Positions 26,419-35,583 are shown, numbered from the stretch's first letter. The stretch is 64,000 nt of DNA from Xylanibacter caecicola (GCF_013166515.1 NZ_JABKKJ010000002.1:186001-250000); one strand, 5' to 3'. Translations and numbers: made by a program. The notes: generated from the sequence alone by a model not told the origin.

Positions 26419-27462
26419 ATGACAAGCGATAAAAAAAACATTGATCTGTACCGTCTGATGAAACTGATATTGTCAGACAGAAAAAAAATAATTGTTTACT
26501 GTCTTACAGGTGCAATAGTTGGAACTGTAATAGCGTTCAGCATTCCGAAGATATACAAGACCGGGGTTATGCTGGCCCCTGAATCATCGGGAGCCGGACT
26601 TGGTTCGGGACTGTCGTCAATGGCAAGTCTTGTAGGGCTTAACAAGAATATACTGAGCGGTGACGACGCCATATTTCCGGAGATATACCCTGACCTCATG
26701 CAATCTACCGATTTTGTCGTGAGTCTGTTCCCGGTCAAGGTAAAGTCAGCCGATGGGAACATAAACACTACATACTATGACTATATGGAGAAAAAGCAAA
26801 AGATATCCTGGTGGAACTATCCGAAGGTATGGGTGATAGAGTTGGTGAAGAAGATAAAAGGCGAGAGCGGAGGGGGAAAGAAAAAGATAGACCCGTTCAG
26901 GCTGACGAAGGATCAGGCAGATATTGCGTCAAATATATCCGGTAATATTGAATGTAACGTAGACAAGAAAACTTCAGTGATATCGATTGTCGTAACAGAT
27001 CAGGATCCGTTAATATCGGCAACCATGGCAGACTCTGTGAAGGCAAGACTGCAGGTGTTTATCACCAGATACCGTACCAACAAGGCAAGAAACGACCTTG
27101 TATATATGGAGCGTCTTTTCGATGAGACAAAAAACGACTATATAAAGGCGCGGAGAAAATATGCCGAGTTTTCGGACTCCAATCAAGACGTAATATTGCA
27201 AACAGTCAAGGCAAAGGAGGAGGAACTGGAGAATGAAATGCAATTGAGATACAACATCTACACACAGGTGGCCGAGCAGCTGCAGCTGGCAAAGGCAAAG
27301 GTGCAGGAGAGAACACCGGCATTCACCGTAGTGCAGTCGGCAACTGTGCCCGTGAAGCACAGTAACAGACCAAAGATATTCACACTTGCCATCTACACCA
27401 TGCTTGCCTTTCTCATACGCGTGTCCATGCTTGTCTACAGAAACAGGGAGACGATATTCTGA
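26419..27462 (+). CDS. Wzz-type chain-length determinant protein (first copy)
   Basis: A 347-residue polysaccharide co-polymerase. The start is placed at the ATG at 26419 (MTSDKKNIDLYRLMKLILSD), 24 bp after the preceding gene; an upstream in-frame ATG at 26344 lies inside that gene. A first transmembrane segment (IIVYCLTGAIVGTVIAFSIP, residues about 26-45), a periplasmic coiled-coil region (around 230-310) and a C-terminal segment (IFTLAIYTMLAFLIRVSML) give the PCP topology. It lacks a fused tyrosine kinase. It sets the modal length of the polymer with the Wzy-like protein downstream. Confidence 0.85.
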   Translation: MTSDKKNIDLYRLMKLILSDRKKIIVYCLTGAIVGTVIAFSIPKIYKTGVMLAPESSGAGLGSGLSSMASLVGLNKNILSGDDAIFPEIYPDLMQSTDFVVSLFPVKVKSADGNINTTYYDYMEKKQKISWWNYPKVWVIELVKKIKGESGGGKKKIDPFRLTKDQADIASNISGNIECNVDKKTSVISIVVTDQDPLISATMADSVKARLQVFITRYRTNKARNDLVYMERLFDETKNDYIKARRKYAEFSDSNQDVILQTVKAKEEELENEMQLRYNIYTQVAEQLQLAKAKVQERTPAFTVVQSATVPVKHSNRPKIFTLAIYTMLAFLIRVSMLVYRNRETIF

Positions 27463-27490
27463 ACGTCATATATGGAAAGGACGGGAGATA

Positions 27491-28483
27491 ATGACAAGGG
27501 AAAAATATATGCATGACAAAATACAGCCGGAATGTGACAAGGAGCCGGAACGCGATATATTTAAAGAATGTCTGGCGCGCAGAAAACTGTATGCCGTAAA
27601 CGGACTCTTGTCTGTTGTGCTTGCATTTATAATATGTCTGTCCGTGCCCAAGGAATATGCGGCTCGTATGGAAGTGACGGACGAGCATAAAATCAGTATG
27701 GAACTGTCGGTGGGGCTTGATCCGGTAGAGGCAATGGTAAAGAAAATGCAACTGGTGCAAGAAGGCATGCAAAATCCGGAGACATATGCCATGGTAATAG
27801 AGTCGGAGAGTTTCCTTAATCGTATGTTAAGGACAAATGTTGATAAATACGGAATGACATACGCCGAGTATCTAAGGACAATGAACAAGGAACCTTGGTG
27901 GGCTGAGCCGTTCATAACACGTGACAGCATCTATTCCCGCAGGTTGCTGGATGAAAAAATAAGATACAAGCTGTCCGGAAAATATTTTACTATAAAACTG
28001 CAGGTCAAAGACAATGATCCGGAAGTGGCCGCCGTCATGACAGACTCGTTGTGCGGCCTGTTGGCGGAATTCCTCGAGGAACACCGTGCTACCGTGAACA
28101 ATGCCAAGATGAATGATGCGCTCATACAGCGCAGGGAGGCAAGAAAGAAATATCATGAGGCACAAAAAGAGTACATTGCATACGTGCAGTCACACACTGA
28201 GAGCGAACTTACCTCCGAGAATGCCGTCATCGGTGAGCTGACCTCGGAAAGAGACAACGCTTTCAATAGGTACAACCAAGCCTGCATGAAATATGAGCAT
28301 TACAGACTTGCCATAAACAGAAGCCTGCCATACTTTACAGTACTTTACAATCCTACGGTGCCGACAGGTCCGTGCAGCCCGTCATGGGGAGGATATATCA
28401 TGGCTTTGCTGTTAATAACATGGACATGCACCACGTGGTGGATATTATACAAGAACTCAATTCTAAAAGACAAGGAGGAGTAG
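27491..28483 (+). CDS. Second Wzz-type chain-length determinant protein
   Basis: A 330-residue protein with the same topology as its upstream neighbour: N-terminal membrane segment (AVNGLLSVVLAFIICLSVP), periplasmic region with coiled coil (about residues 190-270) and C-terminal membrane segment (GGYIMALLLITWTCTTWWIL). The start at 27491 follows GGACGGGAGATA and agrees with the 28-bp gap from the first Wzz gene; a longer frame from 27386 would overlap that gene. The two proteins are clearly diverged, so this is not a recent duplication. They may form a hetero-oligomer or control different chain lengths. Confidence 0.8.
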   Translation: MTREKYMHDKIQPECDKEPERDIFKECLARRKLYAVNGLLSVVLAFIICLSVPKEYAARMEVTDEHKISMELSVGLDPVEAMVKKMQLVQEGMQNPETYAMVIESESFLNRMLRTNVDKYGMTYAEYLRTMNKEPWWAEPFITRDSIYSRRLLDEKIRYKLSGKYFTIKLQVKDNDPEVAAVMTDSLCGLLAEFLEEHRATVNNAKMNDALIQRREARKKYHEAQKEYIAYVQSHTESELTSENAVIGELTSERDNAFNRYNQACMKYEHYRLAINRSLPYFTVLYNPTVPTGPCSPSWGGYIMALLLITWTCTTWWILYKNSILKDKEE

Positions 28484-28487
28484 GTAT

Positions 28488-29747
28488 ATGGAAATTTTCT
28501 TGCTGGTAGCATTGGGGATAATGATGCTTGCGTTCAGGAAAACAGGCTTGGGAGACTATTTCTCACCATGGATGATCACATGTGAGATATGGTTTGTCAT
28601 GATGTTCATGACACAGTTTCAGGGAGACTTGTTGTATCCTATGAACAATCAGTTCTTTTACAGTCTGATGCTGTGGGTTCCCATATTTTGCATATCCTCG
28701 ATAATCACATATAGTGTATTGCCGGCAAGGAAAGGGACAGACCGTAATGGACATCTGAGAGCAATGTCGGTAAACAAAACCCTGTTTGACATTTTTTTTG
28801 TTATAGCGGTTTTCATAACGCCTATGCAACTATATATGGTGATGAAACTTGTATCGATGTTCGACTCGCAGAATATGCTTGAGAACATACGCTTGTTGGC
28901 TGTATATGGTGACAATGACTTCGGGTTTCTTAATTATGCACACGTCATAAATCAGGTGCTTTTCGTCATAGCGCTGTGGAATTATCCCAAGACTAAAGGC
29001 TGGAAAGTGGCGGTGCTGGTTGTCACCAACCTGTTGTCTTGCTTTTCTATGATGGAGAAAAGCGGTATATTTTTCATGATACTTAGCTCCATGTTTGTGT
29101 TGTTTAAGAAGAAAATCATCCGTGTAAGGACTATTGTCACTGTTATATTTTGCATTGTCATTTTTTTCTTTCTTTTCAACAATGTAATGGCGGGGGCATA
29201 CGACGATACGGGCAATGGAGAAAAGGGGATGGAGTTTCTCGACTTCTTCGCATGTTACGTGTTGTCACCGCCGGTGGCATTCGGAATGATACAGCCGGAG
29301 CTTGAAGGACAATTCGGATCTCATACGTTTCAGTACATATATTTTTTTCTCGACAGATGGGGCTGGGGGAATTATGCCGTGTACGAACGTATACAAGATT
29401 ATGTGCTTGTGCCGATTCCCACCAATGTGTACACCATATTCCAACCGTTTTTTGAAGACTTCGAATACAGAGGCATAGCCTTCTTCGCGTTTGTATACGG
29501 AACGCTTTCCGGACTGGTCTACAGGTATTTCATCAACGGAAGTTCGGTTGGAAGGTGTATATACGCTCTTGTCGTGGAGATACTTGTATTGCAGTTCTAT
29601 AGTGAGAGCTTTATACAGAACATCGTTCTGTCGTTGCAGTTCGTATTCTTTGTAATACTGATTACCCAGGAAAAATACAGTCTTGACTTTTCCGAATTCT
29701 TTAAAAAGAGTCGCATAGACGTACGTAGTATAAATAAAACCTCATAG
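28488..29747 (+). CDS. Wzy-like oligosaccharide repeat-unit polymerase
   Basis: A 419-residue inner-membrane protein with about 10 hydrophobic segments and a large soluble loop (roughly residues 240-320, with the PPVAFGMIQPELEGQFGSHTF stretch), the general form of O-antigen/capsule polymerases. It should join lipid-linked repeat units in the periplasm. Position between Wzz-like and GT genes supports the call; sequence conservation in this family is low. One of the few genes here with a good ribosome site: AAGGAGGAG at 28473-28481. Confidence 0.78.
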   Translation: MEIFLLVALGIMMLAFRKTGLGDYFSPWMITCEIWFVMMFMTQFQGDLLYPMNNQFFYSLMLWVPIFCISSIITYSVLPARKGTDRNGHLRAMSVNKTLFDIFFVIAVFITPMQLYMVMKLVSMFDSQNMLENIRLLAVYGDNDFGFLNYAHVINQVLFVIALWNYPKTKGWKVAVLVVTNLLSCFSMMEKSGIFFMILSSMFVLFKKKIIRVRTIVTVIFCIVIFFFLFNNVMAGAYDDTGNGEKGMEFLDFFACYVLSPPVAFGMIQPELEGQFGSHTFQYIYFFLDRWGWGNYAVYERIQDYVLVPIPTNVYTIFQPFFEDFEYRGIAFFAFVYGTLSGLVYRYFINGSSVGRCIYALVVEILVLQFYSESFIQNIVLSLQFVFFVILITQEKYSLDFSEFFKKSRIDVRSINKTS

Positions 29748-29792
29748 GACAAGATATACATACTTGTCACGTTAATGATAAAAAGAATACTT

Positions 29793-30917
29793 ATGAAAAA
29801 GAACATATTGCATATTTGCAAATACTATTATCCCGAAGAGGGAGGAATAGAGACCGTGTCAAAATATCTTGTCGAGGGCTTGTCTGAATTTTGCAATACG
29901 GTTGTGTGCTTCAGCACGGACGGGAAAACACATACGGAGACCATAAACGGTACAAAAGTGTACCGTATCGCCGTCATGTTCAGACTGTCAAGTCAGGACG
30001 TGGCTCCGGCATATTATGTCAGTATACGAAACATCATCAAAGAATGCAAACCGGATATAATAAACATACATTGTCCAAATCCATTTGTCTATCCTTTGGC
30101 TGCATTCGCTCCACATGGATGTAAAATATCGTTACTTTGGCATTCGGACATACTTGCGAAAGGAGTGATGTACAAAATTATAAAACCGGTGGAGAACTAT
30201 ATACTGAAGAAAGCGGACTGCATAATAGCAACAAGCCCTAATTATATACATCCCACCAGTCCCATATACAGATATAGTGATAAAACCGAGGTGTTGCAGA
30301 ATGGCGTGATAGTAAGTGAACTGGAGATAAGGGACGGAGATGAAAAGCGCATAAGGGAAATACATGAGAGATTCGGTGGCAGAAAACTTATACTGTTTGT
30401 TGGAAGGCATATACCATATAAGGGAATAGACTATTTGATAGAGTCTGAGAAATATATTAAGTCCGACTGCCGGATACTTATTGCCGGACGTGGACCACAG
30501 ACGGAATATCTGAAATCTTTGGTAAGTTCGGACAGAATTGTATTTCTCGGGAAAGTCTCACAGGACGATCTGCGGTGCTATTATCATGCGGCAACCGTAT
30601 TCGGATTTTCATCGATAACCAAGCAGGAAGCATTCGGTGTGGCACTGGCTGAGGCAATGTACTGCGGTTGCGTGCCCGTAACATTCCATATAGAAGGCTC
30701 AGGAGTGGGATGGGTTTCGTTGAAGGGACAGACAGGAGAAGAGGTCACGCTGAAGAATACGGAGGAATATGCCATGGCAATAGATAAGATACTCTCTGAT
30801 GAAAAATTGAGAGACAGATATAGGGAAGAAAGTATGAAAAGGGTAAGGGAGAATTTTACGGACAAGATTTCCGTAAAAAAGGCAGACTTTATATTCAAAA
30901 AACTATTGGAAAAATGA
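29793..30917 (+). CDS. GT4 glycosyltransferase
   Basis: A GT-B enzyme of family 4, 374 residues from the ATG at 29793 (380 from an in-frame ATG at 29775; neither has a ribosome site). The N-terminus ILHICKYYYPEEGGIETVSKYL is the acceptor-side glycine loop, and the C-terminal half has LILFVGRHIPYKGIDYLIES and the donor-site pattern KQEAFGVALAEAMYCGCVPV, with E-x7-E. It transfers a sugar from a nucleotide donor to the growing lipid-linked chain. It is followed by a GT2 gene with an ATGA overlap. Confidence 0.88.
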   Translation: MKKNILHICKYYYPEEGGIETVSKYLVEGLSEFCNTVVCFSTDGKTHTETINGTKVYRIAVMFRLSSQDVAPAYYVSIRNIIKECKPDIINIHCPNPFVYPLAAFAPHGCKISLLWHSDILAKGVMYKIIKPVENYILKKADCIIATSPNYIHPTSPIYRYSDKTEVLQNGVIVSELEIRDGDEKRIREIHERFGGRKLILFVGRHIPYKGIDYLIESEKYIKSDCRILIAGRGPQTEYLKSLVSSDRIVFLGKVSQDDLRCYYHAATVFGFSSITKQEAFGVALAEAMYCGCVPVTFHIEGSGVGWVSLKGQTGEEVTLKNTEEYAMAIDKILSDEKLRDRYREESMKRVRENFTDKISVKKADFIFKKLLEK

Positions 30918-31801
30918 CAGTAAATGTTCTGATGTCCACATATAACGGAGAGCGTTTTCTTAAGGAACAGATAGACTCCATACTGGCACAGCAGAAAGTA
31001 GATGTCAGACTCACAGTGAGAGACGACGGCTCTTCTGACGGGACAAAACGTATATTGGGAGAATATGGGAAAGCGCTTGATTGGCATGTTGGAAAAAACT
31101 TAGGACCGGCACGCAGCTTTATGGAGTTGTTGGAAAATGCGGGGGCAGCCGATTTCTATGCTTTTGCGGACCAGGATGACTACTGGATGCCGGAGAAGCT
31201 GAAGGTTGCGACAGACATGATGCATTCTGCCGAAAACGTTCCTGCATTATATTTCAGTAGGACACAGCTGACCGATGCTTTTCTGCGTCCTACAACTATC
31301 GTGCAGACAGCCCCGCTGCTCACTTTCGGAGAATCGCTTGTATATGAGTTTATACCGGGATGTACAATGGTGATGAACAGTCGGATGCGTGATATGGTTG
31401 CACGATACAAACCAAACTATATACCCATGCACGATGTATGGATATATAGTGTGGCACAGGCGGTGGGAGCGAAAATATATTTTGACAAGACACCGCATAT
31501 ATTATACAGACAGCATGACAACAACACAATAGGACAAGGTTACAGCAAATGGCACGAGTGGAGCCGCAGACTGAAGAGATTTAGGAACAGTGAACACTCA
31601 CGTTACCGGAGGGCCTGTGAGATAAGAAACGGGTATGCAGCAATGATGAGTCAGGAAAATGTTGAAATGCTGGACACGTTCATCGGGGCAAAAACATCAT
31701 TTGTGAATCGGCTGTCATTATGCGCGGACAAAAGATTTGCATGCGCCGACAGACATACATGGAAACTTTTCAGGTTGGCAGTGCTTCTAAACTCATATTG
31801 A
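30914..31801 (+). CDS. GT2 glycosyltransferase (rhamnosyltransferase-like)
   Basis: A 295-residue GT2 protein starting in the ATGA overlap with the previous gene. Motifs: VNVLMSTYNGERFLKEQIDSIL, VRDDGSSDGT, and FADQDDYWMPEKL with the metal-binding acidic residues. The DQDDYW block is common in rhamnosyl- and related transferases, which is only a hint of substrate. A C-terminal region with REQ-like HPH/YRQHDNN residues follows. It is translationally coupled to the GT4 gene. Confidence 0.87.
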   Translation: MTVNVLMSTYNGERFLKEQIDSILAQQKVDVRLTVRDDGSSDGTKRILGEYGKALDWHVGKNLGPARSFMELLENAGAADFYAFADQDDYWMPEKLKVATDMMHSAENVPALYFSRTQLTDAFLRPTTIVQTAPLLTFGESLVYEFIPGCTMVMNSRMRDMVARYKPNYIPMHDVWIYSVAQAVGAKIYFDKTPHILYRQHDNNTIGQGYSKWHEWSRRLKRFRNSEHSRYRRACEIRNGYAAMMSQENVEMLDTFIGAKTSFVNRLSLCADKRFACADRHTWKLFRLAVLLNSY

Positions 31802-31804
31802 TTT

Positions 31805-32617
31805 ATGGAAAAAAATCCCAGAATAACCGTAGTCACCGTATCGTACAACAGTGAAAAGACCATAGAAGATACCATTAAAAGTGTATTGGACCAGAAATAT
31901 GATAATCTGGACTATGTTATAGTAGATGGCTGTTCGACAGACTCTACCATGGACATTGTGTACAAATACAGACAATATCTTAATACGGTGATATCCGAAA
32001 AGGATAAAGGCATAAGCGATGCTTTCAATAAAGGCATAGCAAATGCCGATGGGGATATCATCGTAATGATAAACTCGGACGACGTGATGATACCGGAGGC
32101 TTTGCGGCACGTGGCCGAGGCATATGACGGCAAGCATGACATATATTGCGGCAACGTGCTGCTCGAAAATCCGGAAACAGGATACAAATGCAGGGAGATA
32201 CCGTCGACAAAATTTCCCGTGACCCCTTTCTTCTGTCACGTGGCACATCAGGGAATGTTTGTCAGCCGTGACGCATACCGCCGTTTCGGAGGCTATAATG
32301 TGGATATACGCTACCCCATGGATCTTGACTTTCTGATGCGGGCATACCGAATGGGGGCGACGTTCAAGCACGTGGATTATGACATTGCGTGCTTTAGGGC
32401 AGGAGGGGCAACAAGCAACAGCATTATAAAGAAAAGAAAAGACTATATACGCATCGTCATTGCCAATGGTGGAAATATATTCCAGGCATATTTGTTTTAT
32501 GTATATTTGTGTCTCACTCAGATTGTAAAGCATTTCATAAATATGTTCGGTTCTGACATAAGTCAGAAAATACGATATAGAAAAACTCTTAAAAAACGAA
32601 AGACTGGCTGCTCATAA
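31805..32617 (+). CDS. GT2 glycosyltransferase, C-terminus possibly frameshifted
   Basis: A 270-residue GT2 enzyme: PRITVVTVSYNSEKTIEDTI, VIVDGCSTDSTMDI, KDKGISDAFNKGI and NSDDVM are the donor and metal motifs. It resembles the first GT2 of the operon. The C-terminus ends in a short basic tail (KKRKTGCS) after a run of six A at 32591-32596. In the next frame, reading goes on for 37 more codons with a protein-like hydrophobic composition (LLITREDVKACRRNG, FISMKYLYKIFEFRI), to a stop at 32716. This looks like the lost natural C-terminus, so either a real frameshift or a homopolymer error. Confidence 0.85.
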   Translation: MEKNPRITVVTVSYNSEKTIEDTIKSVLDQKYDNLDYVIVDGCSTDSTMDIVYKYRQYLNTVISEKDKGISDAFNKGIANADGDIIVMINSDDVMIPEALRHVAEAYDGKHDIYCGNVLLENPETGYKCREIPSTKFPVTPFFCHVAHQGMFVSRDAYRRFGGYNVDIRYPMDLDFLMRAYRMGATFKHVDYDIACFRAGGATSNSIIKKRKDYIRIVIANGGNIFQAYLFYVYLCLTQIVKHFINMFGSDISQKIRYRKTLKKRKTGCS

Positions 32618-32718
32618 CCCGCGAGGATGTGAAGGCATGCCGCAGGAACGGGCTTTACACGAACATCGTCTTCATATCCATGAAATATCTCTACAAGATT
32701 TTTGAATTCAGGATATAG
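32593..32718 (+). pseudogene. Out-of-frame C-terminal remnant of the preceding glycosyltransferase
   Basis: The reading frame one base off from the GT2 gene is open from 32593 to TAG at 32716-32718 and reads KDWLLITREDVKACRRNG followed by an aromatic helix ending FEFRI. There is no start codon. The fusion point would be the A6 run at 32591-32596. Confidence 0.5.
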
Positions 32719-32780
32719 CTTCTGTTTCCGTTACGATACAACTCAAAATACGAAGTTAAAAGAAGTTATGGGGTAGTTGT

Positions 32781-32870
32781 GTGGCTGAAGCCACGGAAGA
32801 TAAAGGACAATAGTCGTATATGAAGTGACACAACCATACGTCTTTTATCCTCCCCCCTCCCTCTTATCTT
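32781..32870. repeat. Palindromic intergenic repeat (GATAAAGGAC family), copy 1
   Basis: GTGGCTGAAGCCAC palindrome, then GGAAGATAAAGGAC, ATAGTCGTAT, a ~20-bp variable part, and ACGTCTTTTATC. The same order is seen inverted at 61405-61536 (with GTGGCTTTAGCCAC) and, without the first palindrome, at 50831-50908 and in an enlarged form at 45221-45340. Confidence 0.75.
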
Positions 32871-32908
32871 GACATACCATCATATATATAAAAAAGTGTC
32901 TGTGACCG

Positions 32909-33022
32909 GGATAATGTGAAAATAAGGAGCGAAAAAATGCCGGAAAATGTGAAATTATGACCGGTGCATGGCACGGAAAATGTGAAAATACTACCTGAAT
33001 TCTGTCTGGATAATGTGAAAAT
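32909..33022 (+). repeat. Four 15-bp iterons at exact 33-bp spacing
   Basis: GGATAATGTGAAAAT or a one- or two-base variant starts at 32909, 32942, 32975 and 33008. The 18-bp spacers are unrelated to each other. The last copy lies between the likely -33 and -7 positions of the promoter of the ATPase gene, so this is a probable operator array. Confidence 0.85.
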
Positions 33023-33025
33023 GAT

Positions 33026-33033
33026 TATCTTTG
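33026..33033 (+). promoter_or_regulatory. -7 box of the AAA/DUF4143 ATPase gene
   Basis: TATCTTTG matches TAnnTTTG; start is expected near 33040, 19 nt before the ATG. TCTG at 33001-33004 is the nearest weak -33 element. Confidence 0.7.
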
Positions 33034-33058
33034 CAAATATTATTAATTTATTTGTGAT

Positions 33059-34408
33059 ATGGAAAAACTGCTTAAGAGAAAGGTGGATGCTTATCTGAAA
33101 GCATGGAAAGACAACCCGGACAGAAAACCTCTTATAGTCAAAGGTGCCCGCCAGATTGGAAAGACACGCTCGATCGAATGGTTTGCAGGTCGTAACTACA
33201 AGAACGTCATACAGATAAACTTTGTAGAACAAAAGAAGTATCGTGATATATTCAATGACGGTTTCGAGGTTGACGCCATCATAAAAAATATTTCCTTGCT
33301 CAGTCCGGAGTTGAAGTTCATACCCGGTGAGACTATATTCTTTTTTGATGAGCTGCAGGCATGTCCCGACTGTGCCACTTCCTTGAAATTCTTCAAACTG
33401 GACGGCAGGTTTGATGTCATCTGTTCCGGTTCACTGATGGGGATAAACTATAAGGAGATAGAGTCAAACAGTGTAGGGTATAAAGAAGATTACGAGATGC
33501 ATTCGATGGATTTCGAAGAATTTCTCTGGGCTAAAGGATATACGGATGATTTTATTGAAGACCTTTATCGGCACATGTTGGAAGTCAGACCTCTTACAAC
33601 CTTGCAGACTGACGTCCTTTTTGATCTGTTCCGCGACTATGTCACCATAGGAGGCATGCCCGAAGTGGTGAGTACATATATAAGAAACAGAAATTTCAGC
33701 GGCACGTTGGGCATACAGAGGCAACTGCTGAAAGATTATGAAGAGGATATCACCAAATATGTGGAAGGACTGGACAAGGCAAAGGTCAAGGCGGTGTACA
33801 GTCATATTTCCACTTTTCTGGCAAAAGAGAACAAGCGTTTTCAGGTTACTAAGATTGCCAGGAATGCAAGAAACAGAGATTATATAGGCTGTGTGGAATG
33901 GCTTGCAGATGCCGGCGTTGTCAATATATGCTATTGTATGAATCAGCCGGAACTTCCGCTTAAAGGAAACTATGACCCTAAGCTGTATAAGATATATTTT
34001 AAGGATACAGGGCTACTGATAGCATCTCTTGACGAAGAAGCTCAGGAGGACTTGAGGGCAAACAAGAATTTAGGTACATATAAAGGAGCCATATATGAGA
34101 ACATCGTGGGTGACATGCTTGTAAAGCAGGGATACCGGCTTGTATATTACAAGAGTGACAAGCCGGCAATGGAGATGGATTTCTTTATCAGAGACTCTGG
34201 CTCTCTTGTTCCCGTTGAGGTGAAGGCCGGTGATGGCGCAACGGTCTCACTGAATAACCTACTGAAAGAAGATAAGTTTCCTGATATAAAATACGGTATC
34301 AAGTTGGGATATAAAAACATCGGCTTTAATGGTAAATTCTATACATTTCCATATTTTCTGACGTTCCTGTTGAAGAGATTTCTTTATGAAAGAGGACGGT
34401 TTAAGTAA
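33059..34408 (+). CDS. ATP-binding protein, AAA_14 + DUF4143
   Basis: A 449-residue soluble protein. Walker A is VKGARQIGKTRS (about residues 27-38), Walker B is IFFFDELQACPD, and sensor region CSGSLMG follows. The C-terminal DUF4143 half ends in a nuclease-like core EMDFFI...LVPVEVKAGD, where D...E-x-K resembles a PD-(D/E)xK site. The family is abundant and multi-copy in Bacteroidales; a molecular role is not established, though a nuclease or toxin-like function is plausible from the C-terminal motif. It interrupts the polysaccharide operon, has its own promoter, and is controlled by a 33-bp-spaced iteron array. Confidence 0.87.
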   Translation: MEKLLKRKVDAYLKAWKDNPDRKPLIVKGARQIGKTRSIEWFAGRNYKNVIQINFVEQKKYRDIFNDGFEVDAIIKNISLLSPELKFIPGETIFFFDELQACPDCATSLKFFKLDGRFDVICSGSLMGINYKEIESNSVGYKEDYEMHSMDFEEFLWAKGYTDDFIEDLYRHMLEVRPLTTLQTDVLFDLFRDYVTIGGMPEVVSTYIRNRNFSGTLGIQRQLLKDYEEDITKYVEGLDKAKVKAVYSHISTFLAKENKRFQVTKIARNARNRDYIGCVEWLADAGVVNICYCMNQPELPLKGNYDPKLYKIYFKDTGLLIASLDEEAQEDLRANKNLGTYKGAIYENIVGDMLVKQGYRLVYYKSDKPAMEMDFFIRDSGSLVPVEVKAGDGATVSLNNLLKEDKFPDIKYGIKLGYKNIGFNGKFYTFPYFLTFLLKRFLYERGRFK

Positions 34409-34479
34409 AAAAACAACCGTGCCGATGCAATATTCCGCATATTTGTCTGTTAAAGATAATAAACAGTTTTGACACGTAC

Positions 34480-35583
34480 ATGGCATCATATATATTATTT
34501 GTAGCGGGCGCACTGTTGTTGGGCTGCATAATAGGATTCATATCAATACCCTACATACTCGACTTTTGCAGGCAGAAGGCACTGTACGACATACCCAACT
34601 CGCGGAAAGTACATAAGAACGCTATTCCCAGATTAGGAGGAATAGTGTTCCTGCCGGGCATGTTGCTGTCGTTCGTGATAGCTGTGATGACTATGAGCGA
34701 GGTCGACGGCGAACAGAAGATATCGATAAGTCTGTGGTCGGTGTCGTTTCTCGTAAGTCTGATGCTGATATACATAACGGGAATAACGGACGACATCCTC
34801 GGACTTTCGGCAAGGACAAAATTCATTATACAGACTGTTGCCGCATGTCTGCTGCCGATGTCGGGACTATATATAAACAACATGTACGGACTGTTCGGCA
34901 TATATGAGATTCCGTTTGCCGTAGGATTTCCGCTCACGGTGCTCACCATAGTGTTCATAGACAATGCCATGAACCTTATCGACGGAATAGACGGACTGTC
35001 GGCGGGACTGAGCATAATAGCCCTGACGGGATTTCTTTTTGCATTCGCCAATATAGGGCTGTGGACGTATGCCGTATTGATTGCAGGACTTATCGGAATA
35101 ATCATCCCGTTTCTATATTACAATATATTCGGTGATGCGGAAAAGAACAAGAAGATCTTCATGGGCGACTCTGGAAGCCTTACTCTGGGTTTTATATTAA
35201 GTTTTCTGCTCGTGAAATACTCTATGGACAATCCGGCTGTTCTGCCCTATAGGGATAACAGTCTGATATTTGCCCCGTCGCTGCTGATCGTACCAACGTT
35301 CGACGTGTTCAGGGTGATGTTGCACCGGGTTCGCAACCACAAGTCGATATTCGCCGCCGACAAGAAGCATATACACCACAAACTGATGCGCGCCGGAATG
35401 TCGCAGCACAAGGCACTTTGCGTTATACTTGCGTTGGCGGTGATGTTTATCGTTGTAAACAACATTCTGGCGTTTGCCGGATTTACCACTGTTATCATCA
35501 TCGACATATTATCATATACAGCTTTTCATCTTGTGCTGAACCGCATGATTTTCAAACATATAAAGAAGGGGCATGCCGGATGA
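34480..35583 (+). CDS. WecA/TagO-like undecaprenyl-phosphate sugar-1-phosphate transferase
   Basis: A 367-residue polytopic enzyme (about 10-11 hydrophobic segments) of the MraY/WecA family. Catalytic blocks are visible: DIPNSRKVHKNAIPRLGG, the NAMNLIDGIDGLSAG aspartate cluster (about residues 163-177), FMGDSGSLTLGF, and the cytoplasmic HHKLMRAGMSQHKA loop. It transfers a HexNAc-phosphate from UDP-sugar to undecaprenyl phosphate to begin polysaccharide synthesis. Its TGA overlaps the ATG of the next gene, a second, unrelated initiating enzyme. It follows the ATPase by 71 bp. Confidence 0.9.
   Translation: MASYILFVAGALLLGCIIGFISIPYILDFCRQKALYDIPNSRKVHKNAIPRLGGIVFLPGMLLSFVIAVMTMSEVDGEQKISISLWSVSFLVSLMLIYITGITDDILGLSARTKFIIQTVAACLLPMSGLYINNMYGLFGIYEIPFAVGFPLTVLTIVFIDNAMNLIDGIDGLSAGLSIIALTGFLFAFANIGLWTYAVLIAGLIGIIIPFLYYNIFGDAEKNKKIFMGDSGSLTLGFILSFLLVKYSMDNPAVLPYRDNSLIFAPSLLIVPTFDVFRVMLHRVRNHKSIFAADKKHIHHKLMRAGMSQHKALCVILALAVMFIVVNNILAFAGFTTVIIIDILSYTAFHLVLNRMIFKHIKKGHAG

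Noticed and set aside
32909-33022. CRISPR-like array (15-bp repeats, 18-bp spacers)
   Set aside because: The repeats are too short, not palindromic and vary between copies, the spacers are only 18 bp, and no cas gene is near; promoter overlap favours operator iterons.
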